Assembly: GCF_000757725.1 (NCBI RefSeq)
Contig: NZ_JJMU01000024.1
Coordinates: 186,001-250,000 of the forward strand
Reading direction: 5' to 3'
Length of the DNA stretch: 64,000 bases
Source of the DNA: Sphingobacterium deserti
Lineage (GTDB): Bacteria > Bacteroidota > Bacteroidia > Sphingobacteriales > Sphingobacteriaceae
The notes below the pieces were generated by a model that was given only the letters and a program-made list of their open reading frames with translations, made no database searches and was not told where the DNA came from. How positions within the stretch are numbered: the first letter of the stretch is position 1; each line of letters starts with the position of its first letter. A program made the position numbers and the translations under genes. Positions 61,712 to 64,000 of this stretch are shown one piece after another.

Positions 61712-62044
61712 AAAGATTAAAGATTAAGAACGGCTAGGTATTTGTCAATCCTTAGCCCAACAGGTTTTTAAAACTAACGCTTTCTTTTTTTAAAGGCCTT
61801 GTCCTTTTGTGTAGTTTTAAGCTATACCAAAGTAAAGGATGGTTACTAGAGTCACCTTAATTTAAACGGATAACATTGACCAAGAGGGAGATTTTTTGCT
61901 GGAAAAATAATATAGACACATTCTCTATGGATGAGCAAAAACATAAGCACTGCTTTACATTCACACCATCATTTAGGCTGAACGGAACGCTATACTATCA
62001 ATAGGAATAACAGATGGGGAATGGGGCACTTCGTTTATAATGGG
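61712..62044 (+). other. Intergenic region upstream of the thioredoxin-like gene
   Basis: About 330 bases with no coding frame. It holds the start region of the thioredoxin-like gene (a possible TTG / TAATCTTT pair on the minus strand near its ATG) and nothing else I can identify. Confidence 0.35.
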
Positions 62045-62082
62045 TTAATCATTCCGCGAACGCCTGTTCGCGGAATGATTAA
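62045..62082 (-). terminator. Long hairpin after kduD
   Basis: A 16-bp perfect stem (TTAATCATTCCGCGAA and its complement) with a 6-base loop begins one base after the kduD stop. No T-run follows on the minus strand (AACCCATT), so it may be a terminator without U-tract or an mRNA-stabilising hairpin. Confidence 0.5.
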
Positions 62083-62083
62083 G

Positions 62084-62854
62084 TTACCTTCCCATCCAGC
62101 CGCCGTCGACGGTGAGGATAGTGCCATGCACGTAGTCGGAAGCACCTGATGCGAGGAATACAGCAGGCCCTTTAAAATCTTCGGGTTGACCCCAGCGCGC
62201 TGCCGGAATCCGTGATAGAATAGATGCGGAACGTTCCGGATCATCGCGTAGCGCTTCCGTATTATCCGTTGCGATATAACCTGGAGCGATGGCGTTTACA
62301 TTCACGCCTTTGCTCGCCCACTCGTTAGCGAAAGCTTTAGTCAACGACCCTATCGCGCCCTTTGAAGCGGCATATCCCGGTACGTTGATTCCTCCTTGAA
62401 ATGTTAGCAACGATGCTGTAAATACAATTTTACCCGTTCCACGTGAAAGCATTTCTTTGCCGATTTCCCGGGTTAAAATAAACTGCGCATTTTGGTTGAT
62501 TTCAATCACCTCATCCCAAAATTCGTCGGAATGCTCAGCCGCAGGCGTACGCAAAATGTTGCCAGCATTGTTGAACAAGATATCGATTACCGGATGATCC
62601 GCTTTCACCTTATTTATAAAAGCGTATAGCGACGAGCGATCCGAAAAATTACATTGGTAGGGATAGAAGTTTCTGCCTAGAGACTTGATGGAATCCGCGA
62701 CTTTGGAATTTTCCAATTCCAATGATGCGGATACACCAATGATGTCTGCTCCGGCCTCAGCTAAAGCCTCAGCCAGCGCTTTTCCAATTCCGCGTTTACA
62801 TCCTGTAACAAGGGCGACCTTTCCGGTTAGGTCAAATTTATTTAATATGGACAT
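62084..62854 (-). CDS. kduD: 2-deoxy-D-gluconate 3-dehydrogenase / 2,5-diketo-3-deoxygluconate reductase
   Basis: 256 aa, short-chain dehydrogenase. NAD site TGCKRGIGKALAEALAEAGA, NNAGN, catalytic Ser in VFTASLLTFQGG and YAASKGAIGSL (Tyr and Lys) are all in place; the end is GTILTVDGGWMGR as in KduD. It reduces 3-deoxy-D-glycero-2,5-hexodiulosonate to KDG, joining the main route at KdgK. It follows kduI with a 24-base gap. Confidence 0.92.
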   Translation of the reverse strand: MSILNKFDLTGKVALVTGCKRGIGKALAEALAEAGADIIGVSASLELENSKVADSIKSLGRNFYPYQCNFSDRSSLYAFINKVKADHPVIDILFNNAGNILRTPAAEHSDEFWDEVIEINQNAQFILTREIGKEMLSRGTGKIVFTASLLTFQGGINVPGYAASKGAIGSLTKAFANEWASKGVNVNAIAPGYIATDNTEALRDDPERSASILSRIPAARWGQPEDFKGPAVFLASGASDYVHGTILTVDGGWMGR

Positions 62855-62878
62855 GCTTTATATAAATCAATAAGTGAG

Positions 62879-63727
62879 TTAACGTAAATCAGTGATGGCG
62901 CATTTATCCATGTCGTCGTAATCTAGGTTTTCACCCGCCATGCCCCAAATAAATGTATAGTTACTAGTACCCGCGCCCGAGTGGATCGACCATGGTGGTG
63001 AGATTACGGCCTGCTCGTTCTGCATCCAGATGTGACGCGTTTCGTCGATTGGCCCCATAAAGTGGGAAACAGCCTGCGCTTCGGGCACCTCGAAATAGAA
63101 GTATACTTCCATACGACGATCATGCATGTGTGAAGGCATTGTGTTCCATACTGACCCCGGTTTAAGCTCTGTCATGCCCATTTGTAACTGGCAGGTGTCT
63201 ATTACCTTATTTAGCAACATCTGATTGATCGTACGGTGGTTTGCCGTTTCCAGTGAGCCGAGCTCAATTTTATTCGCATCAGCTTTGGTAACGCGTTTTG
63301 TAGGGTAGCTTTGGTGTGCTGGTGTAGAGTTCAAGTAAAACTTAGCCGGATTGGCCGAATCGTTGCTACTGAAAAATACTTCTTTTGCTCCCTTCCCGAT
63401 GTATAGCGCTTCTTTATGATTGACCTCATAGGTGGTGCCGTCTACTTCAATCTTTCCGTCACCACCGACGTTGATGATCCCCAATTCGCGGCGTGAAAGG
63501 AAATAAGGCTCTTTCAAAAGTTCGTCAATCGTTTCAAGTTGTAACTTCCCTTGAACGGGCATTGCCCCGCCCGCCATATAACGGTCATAATGCGTATAAA
63601 CAAAGTGTATCTTATCTGCTGAAAACACTTTTTCGATAAGGAAATTTTCGCGAAGGCCTTTCGTATCTAATTGTTTACTCTCGTTTGGACCTATGGCGTA
63701 ACGACTTTCGAAAATGGTATGGCTCAT
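62879..63727 (-). CDS. kduI: 5-dehydro-4-deoxy-D-glucuronate isomerase
   Basis: 282 aa from the ATG at 63727 (MSHTIFESRYAIGPNESKQL), the usual family start; 7 more codons upstream are open. Cupin fold with the metal site TMPSHMHDRRMEVYFYFEV (His, His, Glu) and HIWMQNEQAVISPPWSIHSG. It isomerises 4-deoxy-L-threo-5-hexosulose uronate, formed from unsaturated galacturonate, to the KduD substrate. The kduI-kduD pair lies 33 kb from the rest of the pectin genes. Confidence 0.93.
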   Translation of the reverse strand: MSHTIFESRYAIGPNESKQLDTKGLRENFLIEKVFSADKIHFVYTHYDRYMAGGAMPVQGKLQLETIDELLKEPYFLSRRELGIINVGGDGKIEVDGTTYEVNHKEALYIGKGAKEVFFSSNDSANPAKFYLNSTPAHQSYPTKRVTKADANKIELGSLETANHRTINQMLLNKVIDTCQLQMGMTELKPGSVWNTMPSHMHDRRMEVYFYFEVPEAQAVSHFMGPIDETRHIWMQNEQAVISPPWSIHSGAGTSNYTFIWGMAGENLDYDDMDKCAITDLR

Positions 63728-63951
63728 AACAAAATATTTAAAAAACAAAGTTTGATAACTTCTAAGATAAGGCTAAATCGTGAAGTCCAATACACCAATC
63801 TTCGGAATCGTTGTCATTTCCCGATTTGAAAGTTCAATGTTCCCCGCTAGCACGCTGCTTTTTCACCCCATGTTTCTGGTCTCGATCGTGTTGCTTGTTG
63901 ATGTGTCCTCCCTATTACAATTTCTCCGAAGTTTTTTTGCTAAATTCGCAT

Positions 63952-64000
63952 ATGGCGAAAAAGAAACCAACTATTTTAGTGGTGAATGATGATGGCATCA
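63952..64000 (+). CDS. surE: 5'-nucleotidase SurE (start only, runs past the window)
   Basis: The first 16 codons read MAKKKPTILVVNDDGI, the invariant SurE N-terminus with the metal-binding Asp pair NDDG. The ATG is 3 bases after TAAATTCG, one mismatch from a TAnnTTTG box. The rest lies outside the window. Confidence 0.85.
   Translation, partial: MAKKKPTILVVNDDGI

Noticed and set aside
63780..63989. Plus-strand frame of 69 codons overlapping the surE start
   Set aside because: It runs through the surE start in another frame and has no recognisable features.
1..64000. CRISPR arrays, insertion sequences, rRNA genes
   Set aside because: No regularly spaced repeats, transposase motifs or rRNA segments were seen anywhere in the window.

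Overview
The window comes from a member of the Bacteroidota, most likely a Sphingobacteriaceae relative (Sphingobacterium/Pedobacter type). The evidence is two SusC/SusD outer-membrane pairs, a GldH lipoprotein, many TAnnTTTG (Bacteroidota -7 box) promoters, few clear Shine-Dalgarno sites and a DnaA of the sphingobacterial type. This placement is inference; no database search was possible.

Layout. (1) 1-7.3 kb: one end of a prophage, all on the minus strand. It holds a portal gene cut by the window edge, large and small terminase, a small two-helix membrane protein, a ParB-like/PAPS-reductase-like pair, an ASCH protein and early-type genes driven by two promoters with nearly identical architecture. 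It stops at a tRNA-Lys(CTT) gene whose 3' end faces the phage, the usual layout for integration into a tRNA. (2) 7.4-10.4 kb: a DUF6624-type lipoprotein, an MFS transporter and a GNAT acetyltransferase. (3) 10.4-36.4 kb: a pectin utilization locus. It has SusC/SusD uptake, a LacI regulator, GapN, ExuT, KdgA, KdgK, UxaC, UxaA, UxaB, a GH105-DUF4350 protein, a GH28 polygalacturonase, two CE8 pectin methylesterases, an LgoD-like dehydrogenase, a rhamnogalacturonan acetylesterase and a GH43. (4) 36.4-44.6 kb: a second glycan locus read as SusC, SusD, a secreted DUF218 protein and GH92. (5) 44.7-61.7 kb: mostly housekeeping genes (dnaA, lpxK, gldH, ricT, holB, dnaN, dedA, yicC, gmk, nadD) plus small envelope proteins and a LuxR-type regulator. 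(6) 62-63.7 kb: kduD and kduI, which finish unsaturated-uronate breakdown, followed by the start of surE.

How the genes work together. CE8 enzymes de-esterify pectin, the acetylesterase removes acetyl groups from rhamnogalacturonan, GH28 and GH105 release (unsaturated) galacturonate, and GH43 trims arabinan/xylan side chains. Galacturonate enters through ExuT and passes UxaC, UxaB, UxaA, KdgK and KdgA to pyruvate plus glyceraldehyde-3-phosphate, which the co-located GapN-like enzyme would oxidise directly to 3-phosphoglycerate. KduI and KduD bring unsaturated uronates to the same intermediate, KDG. Two long palindromes with a shared core CGTTAYCGGYAACG and a central CpG, plus one half-site, lie upstream of the pectinase units and are good candidates for operators of the LacI protein.

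The least explained items are the prophage promoter pair with a 14-bp inverted repeat, the ParB/PAPS-reductase pair with an altered PP-loop, the GapN-like enzyme whose usual ELGG motif reads ILGLD, and an in-frame TGA inside an otherwise intact signal peptide at 49554-49556. I found no CRISPR array, insertion sequence or rRNA gene.
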